Source: Candidatus Woesearchaeota archaeon
GTDB lineage: Archaea > Nanobdellota > Nanobdellia > SCGC-AAA011-G17 > GW2011-AR17
Length of the DNA: 9,993 nt
Assembly: GCA_018302165.1 (NCBI GenBank)
Contig: JAGWAA010000015.1
Span: forward strand, 1-9,993
Direction: 5' to 3'
The position numbers and the translations under genes are program-made. The notes beneath the pieces are model-generated. The model saw only the letters and a program-made list of their open reading frames with translations. It was not told the origin of the DNA and did not search any database. Numbering within the stretch: the stretch's first letter is position 1; each line of letters begins with the position of its first letter. Of the stretch, positions 1-8,120 are shown one piece after another.

Positions 1-141
1 GATCATAGAAGTTTTGGTTTTGTTGAAGATAGGTCTTCAATAGATTATAAAATTGCTGAAGAAGATGGTTGTTTTTTGAATCAAAGTTTAGCATTTAGAA
101 ATTCTAAGTCAAGAAAATTGGCTATTCTAAAACCTTTTTAG
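1..141 (+). CDS. C-terminal end of an unrecognised protein (5' partial)
   Basis: Frame 1 is open from the first base to a TAG at 139-141 and encodes 46 residues starting DHRSFGFVEDRSSIDYKIAE and ending LAILKPF. The stretch is mixed charged and hydrophobic, with one cysteine and no membrane segment, so it looks like the tail of a soluble domain. I do not recognise the family. The next gene's promoter begins only a few bases after this stop, so this gene is probably in a separate upstream transcript running in the same direction. The CDS status rests on an uninterrupted frame, composition like the neighbouring genes and the tight fit to the downstream promoter. The length is too short for more certainty. 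Confidence 0.6.
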   Translation, partial: DHRSFGFVEDRSSIDYKIAEEDGCFLNQSLAFRNSKSRKLAILKPF

Positions 142-146
142 AAAAG

Positions 147-154
147 TTTAAAAA
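147..154 (+). promoter_or_regulatory. TATA/BRE promoter of the Cys-rich membrane protein gene
   Basis: GAAAAG followed by TTTAAAAA resembles an archaeal BRE plus TATA box. Its centre (about 150) lies 27-28 nt before the ATG at 178, so transcription should begin at or next to that start codon and give a leaderless mRNA. This spacing argues for ATG 178 (or ATG 181) over the upstream in-frame GTG at 160. Confidence 0.6.
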
Positions 155-177
155 GATTTGTGACTATTAAATATTAT

Positions 178-555
178 ATGATGCAAAAGACAGCGACATT
201 AATTTTAGCCTTAGCAGCTATATTTTTTATTGGTTATGGTATAACAGGTTTTGTTGTTATTGATTCTGGAAGTATGTGTACTGAAGATCTTGATTGTCAA
301 TATTCTGAATGTTGTCCATTATTTGAACAGGATTATGGAGTATGTGCTACTCAAACTCAATGTGATGAAATTTATTTTAGTTCTATGGAAGATGAAACTA
401 TTTTTAGGGCTCCTGATGTTGGAAGTGAGATAGAAAGAAATTATATTGCTGTTGCTTTAGGTGTTATTATGTTAATGATTTTATTGATTGTTGGTTATTT
501 TGAATGGAAACATGAAAAAGCAAATAAAAGAGTTAAGAAAAGAGCTAAGAAATAA
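178..555 (+). CDS. Small two-span membrane protein with a six-cysteine extracytoplasmic loop
   Basis: This is a 125-aa protein of unknown function. Residues about 6-28 are strongly hydrophobic (an uncleaved signal anchor or signal peptide). Next comes a polar loop with cysteines at 34, 40, 45, 46, 56 and 62, in a C-x5-C-x4-CC-x9-C-x5-C pattern typical of small disulfide-knotted domains. A second membrane segment spans about 90-108, followed by a very basic Lys/Arg tail (111-125). The positive-inside rule puts the basic tail in the cytoplasm and the cysteine loop outside, where three disulfides could form. The start at ATG 178 is chosen because the TATA box centre lies 27-28 nt upstream; a GTG at 160 would add six residues. 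The 3' end overlaps the convergent UMP kinase gene by 11 nt. I do not recognise a named family, and the cysteine spacing alone does not give a function. Confidence 0.75.
   Translation: MMQKTATLILALAAIFFIGYGITGFVVIDSGSMCTEDLDCQYSECCPLFEQDYGVCATQTQCDEIYFSSMEDETIFRAPDVGSEIERNYIAVALGVIMLMILLIVGYFEWKHEKANKRVKKRAKK
514..543 (-). terminator. Probable U-tract terminator of the UMP kinase transcript
   Basis: Read on the minus strand, the Lys/Arg codons at the end of the Cys-rich gene become runs of T (several TTTT and TTTTT groups) just past the UMP kinase stop. Archaeal termination commonly needs only U-rich tracts without a hairpin. The assignment is an inference from base composition and position. 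Confidence 0.4.
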
Positions 556-1207
556 TTGTTCCAATAAATTTTTTGTTATTTAAGATATTCTCTAGTTGAT
601 TATTTCCTTCAATTATTATTGTTGTAATATTATTTCTTTTAATTATCTCTGAAGCTTTTTGGTCTAAAATAAAATGCTGACCTGCTTTGAATTTTATTTT
701 TTGAATCTTATTATTAAAGTCTTTGTGAGTAATGAATGGAATTAATGAAGCATTCTTATGAGTTTTTGGATCATCTGTGAATAGTCCTGGAACATTAGTC
801 ATATTAATGAAAAACTTTGCTTTTTTATCTTTAGCTATTTGTGCTGCATTTGTATCAGAAGTCATTTTAGATTTATTGCCTAATGCGCCACAGACAATGA
901 TTTTTTCTTTAATGTTATTAATCTCTTGGTGAGTTTCTGGAACTCTAGACTGATTAAAAATATCTGCAATTAAATTCGCATTTAATCTTGTAGTTAATAT
1001 ACCTAGGAATGAAATTTCTTCTTCAGATAATTTCTCTTTTCTTGCGGCTTCAATATATGTACGAGCAGTTTTTCCACCACCAGTTACGATTATAAATTTG
1101 TATTCTTTATGTTTTAAAATTATTCTCTTGAATTCATTAAGAAATTTATAGTTAATCTTTTCTTGGACAATTATTGAACCTCCAAGAGATATTACTATTG
1201 TTTGCAT
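545..1207 (-). CDS. pyrH: UMP kinase (archaeal PyrH, amino-acid-kinase fold)
   Basis: This 220-aa protein would phosphorylate UMP to UDP with ATP in pyrimidine nucleotide synthesis in the cytoplasm; length fits the archaeal family (about 220-230 aa). Visible landmarks are the N-terminal ISLGGS strand-loop (6-11), the VTGGGKTARTYI segment (41-52), GILTTRLNA (69-77), the TSD motif (116-118) of the nucleotide-binding region, and NMTNVPGLFTDDPK (135-148), matching the family's nucleoside-binding loop. The central segment reads CGALGNKSKMTSDTNAAQIA where most homologues have a PG-x-TTDA-like sequence, so this loop diverges although the Asp (D118) is kept. The start ATG at 1207 follows a TATA box by about 25 nt, so the mRNA is probably leaderless. 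It has its own promoter just after the DUF357 gene, although read-through from the gyrase transcript is possible. Another amino-acid kinase is the main alternative, less likely given the whole-length match. Confidence 0.88.
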   Translation of the reverse strand: MQTIVISLGGSIIVQEKINYKFLNEFKRIILKHKEYKFIIVTGGGKTARTYIEAARKEKLSEEEISFLGILTTRLNANLIADIFNQSRVPETHQEINNIKEKIIVCGALGNKSKMTSDTNAAQIAKDKKAKFFINMTNVPGLFTDDPKTHKNASLIPFITHKDFNNKIQKIKFKAGQHFILDQKASEIIKRNNITTIIIEGNNQLENILNNKKFIGTIIS

Positions 1208-1227
1208 ATATTTTGAATGGTGCTTTT

Positions 1228-1235
1228 ATTTATAT
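1228..1235 (-). promoter_or_regulatory. TATA box of the UMP kinase gene
   Basis: On the minus strand the sequence reads CCCATATAAATAAAAGC, with ATATAAAT centred near 1232, which is 25 nt before the ATG at 1207. This predicts a leaderless transcript. It lies in the 43-bp gap after the DUF357 stop. Confidence 0.6.
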
Positions 1236-1250
1236 GGGTTTTGGATTTTT

Positions 1251-1535
1251 TTAGTCAACAGTAAATAATTTAGAATCATGAACATCAAATAAGCCTAATC
1301 TTGCTCCTGCATCTAACCATCCATGAGCATAATTTAATGCTGCAAATGCATCAACAATTTCACCTTTCTTTTCAAAGTGTTCGGCATCTTTAATATAACG
1401 TTCAATCATATCAATAAAATCTGCTCTTTCTGTTTTCAAGTTTAATTTATTTTTAGAATCATTAGCTAGTTCAAATGCTTTTTTTGTAACTTCAAAATAT
1501 TTACTGAGTTTCTGTGGTGTTATCTGGTTGTTCAT
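1251..1535 (-). CDS. DUF357 family archaeal protein
   Basis: This small soluble, mostly helical protein (94 aa from ATG 1535) carries the segment [20 protein letters not shown] near its C terminus, which I recognise as the signature of the archaeal DUF357 family. Function is unknown; the family is broadly conserved in archaea. The start must lie inside the end of gyrA, since no in-frame ATG, GTG or TTG occurs between the gyrA stop and the conserved part. Candidates are ATG 1535, ATG 1544 (97 aa) and ATG 1580 (109 aa); none has a convincing Shine-Dalgarno. I chose 1535 because the extra residues are low-complexity Lys/Asn/Gln. The overlap with gyrA (35 nt at least) implies co-transcription, and translation may depend on ribosomes finishing gyrA. 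Confidence 0.8.
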   Translation of the reverse strand: MNNQITPQKLSKYFEVTKKAFELANDSKNKLNLKTERADFIDMIERYIKDAEHFEKKGEIVDAFAALNYAHGWLDAGARLGLFDVHDSKLFTVD

Positions 1536-3987
1536 TTTCTTCATTACTTTCTTCTGGTTGTTCTTCTGGTTTATGGCCATTAGTATATTTTACTCTTTCT
1601 ACAGTTGATACTTTATCGCTTTCTTTTAATTTCATAATTCTAACACCTTGAGTGTTTCTACTTATTTTTGCAATATCATTAACTTGTATTCTAATTACAA
1701 TTCCATTTTTTGATGCGACTATAATCTCATCATCATCTTTAACCGCTTTTATTGCAACAACTTGGCCATTTCTATCTGTGGTTTGGATATTAATTACTCC
1801 TTTTCCACCTCTGTTTATTAATCTGTATTCTGGGATGTCTGTTCGTTTACCAAAACCATTTTCAGTAACTGTTAGTAATTGGCCTCGTTCAATTGCGACT
1901 TCCATTCCAATAACTTCATCATTTTTCTCTAAAGTAATACCTTTAACTCCTTGAGAATTTCTTCCTACATCTCTAACATTTTTTTCATCAAAGCGTACTG
2001 CACTACCATTTTTTGTTCCAATTATAAATCTTAATGTTCCTGGAGTTAATTTTACTGTAACAAGTTCATCTTCATCTTTTAATTTTATTCCAACAATTCC
2101 ACCTTTTCTTGGATTTGAATATTCTGTTAAAAGAGTTTTTTTGAGTAAACCTTTCTTTGTACACATTAATAAGAAATGATTTTCTGTAAATTCTTTGATT
2201 GGGATTATTGTGGAAATTCTATCATTAGGTTTAAGATTTAATAGATTAATTATTGCTTTTCCTTTGGAATATTTTCCAGATTCTGGGATTTTATAAACTT
2301 TTAACCAGTATACCTGACCACTAGAACTAAAACATAGCAAATAATTATGTGTAGATGCAGTAATAATGGATTCAATATCGTCTTCTTCTTTCTTTTCTGT
2401 ACCTTTTACTCCAACACCACCTCTTCTTTGAATTTTATATTCTTCAATAGGCATTCTTTTGATGTAACCTGTTCTTGTTAATATGATTGAAACATTTTCA
2501 TTTGGAATTAAATCTTCAATCTCTAATTCTTCTGTATTTTCTTGGATTTCAGTTTTTCTTTCGTCACCATAATTTTCTATTAATTCGTGTAAATCGGATT
2601 TAATAATATCTAAAATTTTTTGTTCAGAATTTAATATTATGTTTAATTCTGTGATTAATTCTAGGGTTTTCTTTAGTTCTTCTATTAATTTTTCAGTTTC
2701 TAAGGATGTTAATTTTTGTAATTTTAAATCTAATATTGCGTTGCATTGTATTTCTGAAAGATTAAATGAACTAGATAAAAACTTTCTTGCGGATTCAATA
2801 GTCTTTGAGGCTTTGATTCCTTTTACAACTGCATCAATATTGCTTAATGCAATTTGTAATCCTTCTAAAATGTGAGCACGTTGTTCGGCTTTGTTCAAAT
2901 CGAATTTTGTTCTTTTAGTGATTACTTCTTTTCTGTGAACTATGTAGTGATTAAGCATTTCTGTTAAATTCATAACTTTAGGTTTGTTGTGATCTAATGC
3001 TAAGAAAATTATTCCGAAAGTTGTTTCTAATTGAGTATGTTTATATAACTGGTTTAGAACTAAATTTGCATCATTGCCTTTTTTAAGTTCAATTACAATA
3101 CGCATTCCATCTCTATCAGATTCATCTCTAATGTCAGAAATACCTTCGATGATTTTTTCGTTGACTAAGTGGGCAATATTTTCAATTAATACTGATTTGT
3201 TAACTTGATAAGGAATTTCTGTGATTATTAATGATTGACGATCTTTCTTTTGTTCAATTTCTGATCTTGCTCTGACTGTAACTTTGCCTCTTCCTGTGTT
3301 AAATGCGGAAGCGATTCCAACTTTGCCGCAGATTATTCCTCCTGTTGGAAAATCTGGACCTTTGATATGTTGCATTAATTCTAATATTGTTGCTTCTGGA
3401 TTGTTAATTAATTCAATAATTGCATTGCAAGTTTCTTTTAAGTTGTGTGGGGGAATGTTTGTTGCCATTCCAACTGCGATTCCTGTTGAACCATTGATTA
3501 ATAAATTTGGTAATTTTGCTGGTAATACTGTTGGTTCTTTTAATGAACCATCAAAGTTATCTTGCATTTCAACAGTTTCTTTGTTTAAATCGAATAGAAG
3601 TTCTTCAGAAATTTTTGAGAGTTTTGCTTCTGTATATCTCATTGAAGCTGCTGAATCTCCATCAACATTTCCGAAGTTACCTTGACCTTTAATTAATGGG
3701 TATCTTAATGAAAAATCTTGTGCCATTCTGACTAATGTATCGTATACTGCTGTGTCACCGTGTGGGTGATACTTACCTAAAACATCCCCTACAATTCTTG
3801 CAGATTTTTTGAAGGGTTTATTATGGGCCATTCCTAGATCATTCATTGCATAAAGAACTCTTCTATGAACTGGTTTTAATCCGTCACGAACATCTGGTAA
3901 TGCTCTACCAACAATAACTGACATAGAATAATCTAAGTATGATTCTTTCATCTCTTGTTCAATTATTTTTTTATGAATAGTTTCCAT
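1501..3987 (-). CDS. gyrA: DNA gyrase subunit A
   Basis: This 828-aa subunit performs DNA cleavage, religation and wrapping in the GyrA2B2 heterotetramer that introduces negative supercoils. The winged-helix breakage domain holds [17 protein letters not shown] (75-91) and the active-site tyrosine Y118 with the preceding R117 in ASMRYTEA. The tower and coiled-coil dimerisation region runs to about 490. The C-terminal beta-pinwheel starts near 495 and carries the GyrA box as QRRGGVG (520-526); the usual consensus has a basic residue where this has Val525. A later loop keeps NRGGKG (725-730), and RNSQGV/RNTQGV blade motifs occur at 676-681 and 777-782. The end is an acidic tail (807-828). The residue matching E. 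coli GyrA Ser83 is Thr79, and Asp83 matches Asp87. The ATG lies one base after the gyrB stop without a Shine-Dalgarno, suggesting translational coupling. Gyrase is bacterial in origin; archaea that have it acquired it by transfer. Confidence 0.96.
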   Translation of the reverse strand: METIHKKIIEQEMKESYLDYSMSVIVGRALPDVRDGLKPVHRRVLYAMNDLGMAHNKPFKKSARIVGDVLGKYHPHGDTAVYDTLVRMAQDFSLRYPLIKGQGNFGNVDGDSAASMRYTEAKLSKISEELLFDLNKETVEMQDNFDGSLKEPTVLPAKLPNLLINGSTGIAVGMATNIPPHNLKETCNAIIELINNPEATILELMQHIKGPDFPTGGIICGKVGIASAFNTGRGKVTVRARSEIEQKKDRQSLIITEIPYQVNKSVLIENIAHLVNEKIIEGISDIRDESDRDGMRIVIELKKGNDANLVLNQLYKHTQLETTFGIIFLALDHNKPKVMNLTEMLNHYIVHRKEVITKRTKFDLNKAEQRAHILEGLQIALSNIDAVVKGIKASKTIESARKFLSSSFNLSEIQCNAILDLKLQKLTSLETEKLIEELKKTLELITELNIILNSEQKILDIIKSDLHELIENYGDERKTEIQENTEELEIEDLIPNENVSIILTRTGYIKRMPIEEYKIQRRGGVGVKGTEKKEEDDIESIITASTHNYLLCFSSSGQVYWLKVYKIPESGKYSKGKAIINLLNLKPNDRISTIIPIKEFTENHFLLMCTKKGLLKKTLLTEYSNPRKGGIVGIKLKDEDELVTVKLTPGTLRFIIGTKNGSAVRFDEKNVRDVGRNSQGVKGITLEKNDEVIGMEVAIERGQLLTVTENGFGKRTDIPEYRLINRGGKGVINIQTTDRNGQVVAIKAVKDDDEIIVASKNGIVIRIQVNDIAKISRNTQGVRIMKLKESDKVSTVERVKYTNGHKPEEQPEESNEENEQPDNTTETQ

Positions 3988-3988
3988 T

Positions 3989-5947
<1,959 letters not shown>

Positions 5948-5958
5948 TTATAGCTCGT

Positions 5959-5972
5959 TAAAACGTGTTTTA
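5959..5972. promoter_or_regulatory. Palindrome in the gyrB/PIN divergent promoter region
   Basis: TAAAAC-GT-GTTTTA is a perfect inverted repeat of 6-bp arms with a 2-bp spacer. It lies between the divergent gyrB and PIN-operon TATA boxes, about 30 nt upstream of the latter and 46 nt from the former. Size and symmetry suit a dimeric repressor or activator site, but AT-rich palindromes of this length also arise by chance. Confidence 0.3.
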
Positions 5973-6001
5973 GTTTTTTATGAAAATTCTATAAGGAAAG
6001 G

Positions 6002-6009
6002 TTTAAAAA
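6002..6009 (+). promoter_or_regulatory. TATA/BRE promoter of the PIN-rpo7-spt4-rps24e-rps27ae operon
   Basis: AGGAAAGG (BRE-like) followed by TTTAAAAA, centred about 27 nt before the GTG at 6032. It predicts a leaderless transcript beginning at or near that GTG and is nearly identical to the promoter at 147-154. Confidence 0.6.
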
Positions 6010-6031
6010 GAAGTTTTGTTGAATTATATTT

Positions 6032-6406
6032 GTGGAAAAAATAGTATTAGATACAAGTTTTTTAATTGCATCATTTGAATTGAAAGTTGATATCATTGAA
6101 GGTATCTTTAATGCATGTGATTTTAAGTATGAATTATTTGTGCTTAATGGGACGATAAATGAATTAGAAAGGCTTATAAATAGTTCCTCACTTTCAAGGA
6201 AACAAGCCGCGAAATATGCTTTAAAGCTTGTCCAGAGCCATAAAATCAAGGTTTTGAAAAATGAGATAGAGCATGTTGATGATGCTTTGGTTGCATTAAA
6301 TGGTTATATTATAGCAACTGAAGATTCAGAACTGAAAAAAAGATTAAGAAAAAAAAATATTAAGATTTTGAACATCAGGCAGAAAAAGCTTGTGATGTTG
6401 GAGTGA
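6032..6406 (+). CDS. PIN-domain ribonuclease-like protein (FCF1/UTP24-like archaeal family)
   Basis: This 124-aa single PIN domain has the expected acidic residues: Asp7 in the opening VLDTSFL strand, Glu44 in NELERL, Asp83/Asp84 in HVDDAL, and Asp98 in ATEDSELKKRL. The C-terminal NIRQKKLVMLE matches the archaeal FCF1-like PIN proteins commonly found beside rpo7. Members are metal-dependent endoribonucleases or relatives; eukaryotic FCF1/UTP24 acts in rRNA maturation, so a role in ribosomal RNA processing is plausible from family and context, not shown. No antitoxin gene is adjacent, arguing against a VapBC toxin. The start is GTG 6032: the reading frame has no ATG before Asp7 and the TATA box sits at leaderless spacing. 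It leads a five-gene operon, ending 3 nt before rpo7. Confidence 0.85.
   Translation: MEKIVLDTSFLIASFELKVDIIEGIFNACDFKYELFVLNGTINELERLINSSSLSRKQAAKYALKLVQSHKIKVLKNEIEHVDDALVALNGYIIATEDSELKKRLRKKNIKILNIRQKKLVMLE
6400..6403 (+). promoter_or_regulatory. Shine-Dalgarno of rpo7
   Basis: GGAG (within GGAGTGA) ends 6 nt before the ATG at 6410 and overlaps the stop codon region of the PIN gene. It fixes the rpo7 start. Confidence 0.6.
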
Positions 6407-6409
6407 AAA

Positions 6410-6970
6410 ATGTACTATAAAATCAAAGTCAAAGGACATGTTCGTGTTGATCCAAGATTGTTCGCAGGTTCAAATGAAGAATCTGTTAGAGCTTCATTAA
6501 AAGAAAGATTTGAGGGATATATTTCTAAAGAATTAGGTGTAGTTTTAGGTATTGCTTCTGTGAATAAAATAGGTGAGGGAGTAATTATCTCTGGAGATGG
6601 AGCTGCTTATTATGATACTGAATTTTCTATTTTGAGTTTTAAACCTGAAGTTGGAGAAGTTGTTTTAGGAAAAATTTCGGATATAACTGATTTTGGTGCT
6701 TTTATTAATATTGGACCTATGGATGGAATGATTCATGTTTCACAAACTATGGATGATTTTGTAAGTTTTGCAAAGAGTAATGTTTTAACTGGAAAAGAAT
6801 CCAAAAGAAATTTGAAAGTTAGTGATTTATGTAGAGCAAGAATTATTGCTGTTAGTTACAAAGATGTTTCTAGTCCAAAGATTGGTTTAACTATGAGACA
6901 ACATAGACTTGGTGCTTTGAGTTGGGTTGATGAAGAGTTGAAAAAAGAAAAGAAAGGTAAAAAAGAATGA
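6410..6970 (+). CDS. rpo7: RNA polymerase subunit Rpo7 (RpoE', RpoE1)
   Basis: This 186-aa homologue of eukaryotic RPB7 forms the stalk of archaeal RNA polymerase with Rpo4 (not encoded here). The stalk helps open-complex formation and binds the emerging RNA. The N-terminal tip/RNP-like domain is seen as MYYKIKVKGHVRVDPRLFAG with a following helix (1-78). An S1/OB-fold RNA-binding domain follows (about 82-165) with GKISDITDFGAFINIG and MDGMIHVSQ, then SPKIGLTMR. The last ten residues are nearly all Lys/Glu, a short basic extension. Length and domain order are normal for the family. A Shine-Dalgarno lies just upstream, and the stop overlaps the spt4 start by four bases (ATGA), so the pair should be translationally coupled. 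Confidence 0.95.
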   Translation: MYYKIKVKGHVRVDPRLFAGSNEESVRASLKERFEGYISKELGVVLGIASVNKIGEGVIISGDGAAYYDTEFSILSFKPEVGEVVLGKISDITDFGAFINIGPMDGMIHVSQTMDDFVSFAKSNVLTGKESKRNLKVSDLCRARIIAVSYKDVSSPKIGLTMRQHRLGALSWVDEELKKEKKGKKE

Positions 6971-7149
6971 AAAAAGTTTGTAAGAAATGTAGATTATTTG
7001 TAGAAGGATCAGAATGTCCTTTATGCAAAAGTTCTAATTTTGCTGAAACTTGGAAAGGAAGAATGATTATATTAGATGCTGAGAAATCAGAGATTGCAAA
7101 AAAAGTGGGATTAAAATCAAAGGGAGAATATGCTGTTAAGGTGAGATAA
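6967..7149 (+). CDS. spt4: Transcription elongation factor Spt4 (RpoE'')
   Basis: This 60-aa zinc-ribbon protein pairs with Spt5 to form the clamp-bridging processivity factor of archaeal RNA polymerase. The zinc ligands are Cys5 and Cys8 (CKKC) and Cys17 and Cys20 (CPLC). They are followed by the family's ETWKGRMIILDAEKSEIAKK segment and a short C-terminal strand ending YAVKVR. Length is typical for archaeal Spt4. The ATG overlaps the rpo7 stop in an ATGA junction, with a weak AAAGGT element 9 nt upstream. Spt5 is not encoded in this window. Confidence 0.95.
   Translation: MKKVCKKCRLFVEGSECPLCKSSNFAETWKGRMIILDAEKSEIAKKVGLKSKGEYAVKVR
7140..7144 (+). promoter_or_regulatory. Shine-Dalgarno of rps24e
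   Basis: GGTGA, complementary to the conserved 16S rRNA 3' tail, ends 6 nt before the ATG at 7151. It lies inside the last spt4 codons. Confidence 0.6.
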
Positions 7150-7150
7150 A

Positions 7151-7480
7151 ATGGAAATTGAAATACAAAAACAAGTTGATGTGCCATTATTGGGTAGACA
7201 AAGAATTATTGGGATCGTTAAATTTGATGGTGGAGCAACGCCGTCTATTTTGAAATTAAAAGAAGTTTTAGCTTCAAAATTAAAATTGAGTAAAGATTTA
7301 GTTGCAATAAGACATGTTTATCAAAGATATGGTTTTACAGAAGTAAAAGTTATTGCACATGTTTATAAGAAAAGAGAAGAGCTTATGAGATTAGAAAAAT
7401 TAAAGAAAGTTGAAAGAAAACAAATTGATGCTGATAAAAAAGCAGCTGAAGAAAAAGCTAAAGCAGCTAAGGTGGAGTAA
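7151..7480 (+). CDS. rps24e: 30S ribosomal protein S24e
   Basis: This 109-aa archaeal/eukaryotic small-subunit protein is identified by [18 protein letters not shown] (residues 15-32), the [20 protein letters not shown] segment, and [17 protein letters not shown]. The last 30 or so residues are a Lys/Ala/Glu-rich helix that would reach across rRNA. Length is slightly over the usual 100 because of that tail. It begins one base after the spt4 stop with a good Shine-Dalgarno and ends two bases before rps27ae, so it is an internal operon gene. The order rpo7-spt4-rps24e-rps27ae is widely conserved in archaea and supports each call. Confidence 0.95.
   Translation: MEIEIQKQVDVPLLGRQRIIGIVKFDGGATPSILKLKEVLASKLKLSKDLVAIRHVYQRYGFTEVKVIAHVYKKREELMRLEKLKKVERKQIDADKKAAEEKAKAAKVE
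7474..7477 (+). promoter_or_regulatory. Shine-Dalgarno of rps27ae
   Basis: GGAG in the context GGTGGAGTAA ends 5 nt before the ATG at 7483. It supports translation of this very short gene. Confidence 0.55.
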
Positions 7481-7482
7481 AA

Positions 7483-7650
7483 ATGGCAGCAAAAAAAATC
7501 AAAAATAAAATTCCTAGTCAGAAATATAAAAGATATAAGAATGGAACTGGGGAAGGTTATTGTCCTAAATGTGGACCTGGAACTTTTTTAGCTAAGCACA
7601 AGGATAGACAAACTTGTGGTAAGTGTGGTTATACTGTTTTTAATAAATAA
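7483..7650 (+). CDS. rps27ae: 30S ribosomal protein S27ae
   Basis: This 55-aa zinc-binding small-subunit protein is homologous to the ribosomal half of the eukaryotic ubiquitin-S27a fusion; no ubiquitin part is present, as in other archaea. The N-terminal 20 residues are basic ([20 protein letters not shown]). The zinc finger has Cys27 and Cys30 (CPKC), then Cys45 and Cys48 (CGKC), in the typical [18 protein letters not shown] context. Length is normal. It ends the operon: two bases after rps24e, with a Shine-Dalgarno upstream and a T-rich tract right after the stop. In many archaea the next gene is kae1-bud32; here a convergent orphan gene follows instead. Confidence 0.95.
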   Translation: MAAKKIKNKIPSQKYKRYKNGTGEGYCPKCGPGTFLAKHKDRQTCGKCGYTVFNK

Positions 7651-7672
7651 TTTATTTTTTTAATCTTATTTT
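7651..7672 (+). terminator. T-tract terminator of the rpo7/ribosomal operon
   Basis: A run of seven Ts (7655-7661) preceded by TTTA and followed by another TTTT (7669-7672) comes immediately after the rps27ae stop. U-rich tracts alone can terminate archaeal transcription. There is no obvious hairpin. It occupies the 25-bp gap before the end of the convergent 98-aa gene. Confidence 0.6.
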
Positions 7673-7675
7673 AGT

Positions 7676-7972
7676 TTATAGAATTATTCTGTCAATAAAT
7701 TTACCATCTCGTGAATAAACATAATTATTGTGATCTCTATACATACCTTCTCTTTTAATTAATACTGGATACATATCTTCTGGTTCTAATTTACTTAGTT
7801 CAGAACTATCATGGGCACCTGCATAATCTCTTCCTAACCGTAATTTAATAGTAATATTCTCTGAAACAATTTCATTTCCTTCAAGAATAAATTTTAATAA
7901 TCCTTTTGGTATACGAAAGCAACCTTCATTAATAAAATATGTAAGTACTTCTAAATTTATTATATGTGACAT
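7676..7972 (-). CDS. Unrecognised 98-aa protein with a structured mRNA leader
   Basis: This soluble, mixed alpha/beta-looking protein has no membrane segment, zinc motif or signal peptide. Its N terminus (MSHIINLEVLTYFINEGCFR) is amphipathic. The middle holds a charged region (LRLGRDYAGAHDSSELSKLE, 44-63), and the C-terminal half is rich in Tyr, Asp and Arg (YVYSRDGKFIDRIIL). I do not recognise the family. The ATG at 7972 has no Shine-Dalgarno. The nearest convincing promoter (8059-8073) would give a leader of about 65 nt containing a strong hairpin, which sets it apart from the leaderless genes around it. It converges on the rpo7 operon with a 25-bp gap and is probably transcribed alone. The strong promoter and intact frame support a real gene; function is unknown. 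Confidence 0.65.
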   Translation of the reverse strand: MSHIINLEVLTYFINEGCFRIPKGLLKFILEGNEIVSENITIKLRLGRDYAGAHDSSELSKLEPEDMYPVLIKREGMYRDHNNYVYSRDGKFIDRIIL

Positions 7973-7987
7973 TTTGAAATTATTAAA

Positions 7988-8023
7988 CCCTAGGAAGATA
8001 CTCCGGAGAGTACCTTCCTGGGG
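7988..8023 (-). promoter_or_regulatory. 16-bp hairpin with UNCG tetraloop in the predicted 5' leader of the 98-aa gene
   Basis: On the minus strand the arms are CCCCAGGAAGGTACTC and GAGTATCTTCCTAGGG around a TCCG loop closed by C-G. As RNA this is cUCCGg, a UNCG-class tetraloop. Fourteen of 16 positions are Watson-Crick, one is a G-U wobble and one an A-C mismatch. On the plus strand the loop would be CGGA, which is not a stable tetraloop class, so the minus-strand RNA is favoured. The stem is far more GC-rich than its surroundings. It ends 15 nt before the ATG and is followed by the U-rich stretch UUUAAUAAUUU. It could be a translational or stability element, a leader attenuator, or part of an independent small RNA. 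Confidence 0.65.
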
Positions 8024-8058
8024 AAAAAGAGGTGATATTGTATTTAGAAGTAAACTCC

Positions 8059-8073
8059 TATATAAATCTTTCG
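8059..8073 (-). promoter_or_regulatory. Strong BRE/TATA promoter upstream of the hairpin and the 98-aa gene
   Basis: The minus strand reads ACCGAAAGATTTATATAGG: CGAAAG (8073-8068) is a good BRE and ATTTATATA (8067-8059) a good TATA box. The expected transcription start is near 8037, giving a leader of about 65 nt to the ATG at 7972. No other ATG lies in that leader. The TATA box could also be read on the plus strand, but no BRE or gene is correctly placed there. Confidence 0.6.
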
Positions 8074-8120
8074 GTTGTTTTAACTGAGTAGTGACGCCAA
8101 TCGTTTACTTTTTTAAAGTT

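Noticed and set aside
160..177. Upstream GTG start for the Cys-rich membrane protein.
   Set aside because: The TATA box at 147-154 would place transcription start after this GTG. ATG 178 fits the leaderless spacing and begins right at the hydrophobic segment.
3284..3685. Plus-strand open frame of 133 codons opposite gyrA, and other frames opposite gyrA, gyrB, UMP kinase, the PIN gene and rpo7.
   Set aside because: They lie wholly inside well-supported genes, have no promoter or Shine-Dalgarno, and their sequences read as antisense of conserved gyrase or polymerase motifs.
6032..6406. VapC toxin of a toxin-antitoxin pair.
   Set aside because: No antitoxin-like gene is adjacent, and the gene is embedded as leader of the conserved rpo7 operon, where FCF1-like PIN proteins are typical.
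8029..8091. A 17-codon plus-strand ORF starting at TTG 8038 behind a perfect-looking GAGGTGAT Shine-Dalgarno.
   Set aside because: The spacing to TTG is too short, no plus-strand promoter precedes it, and the segment is better explained as the start of the minus-strand leader.
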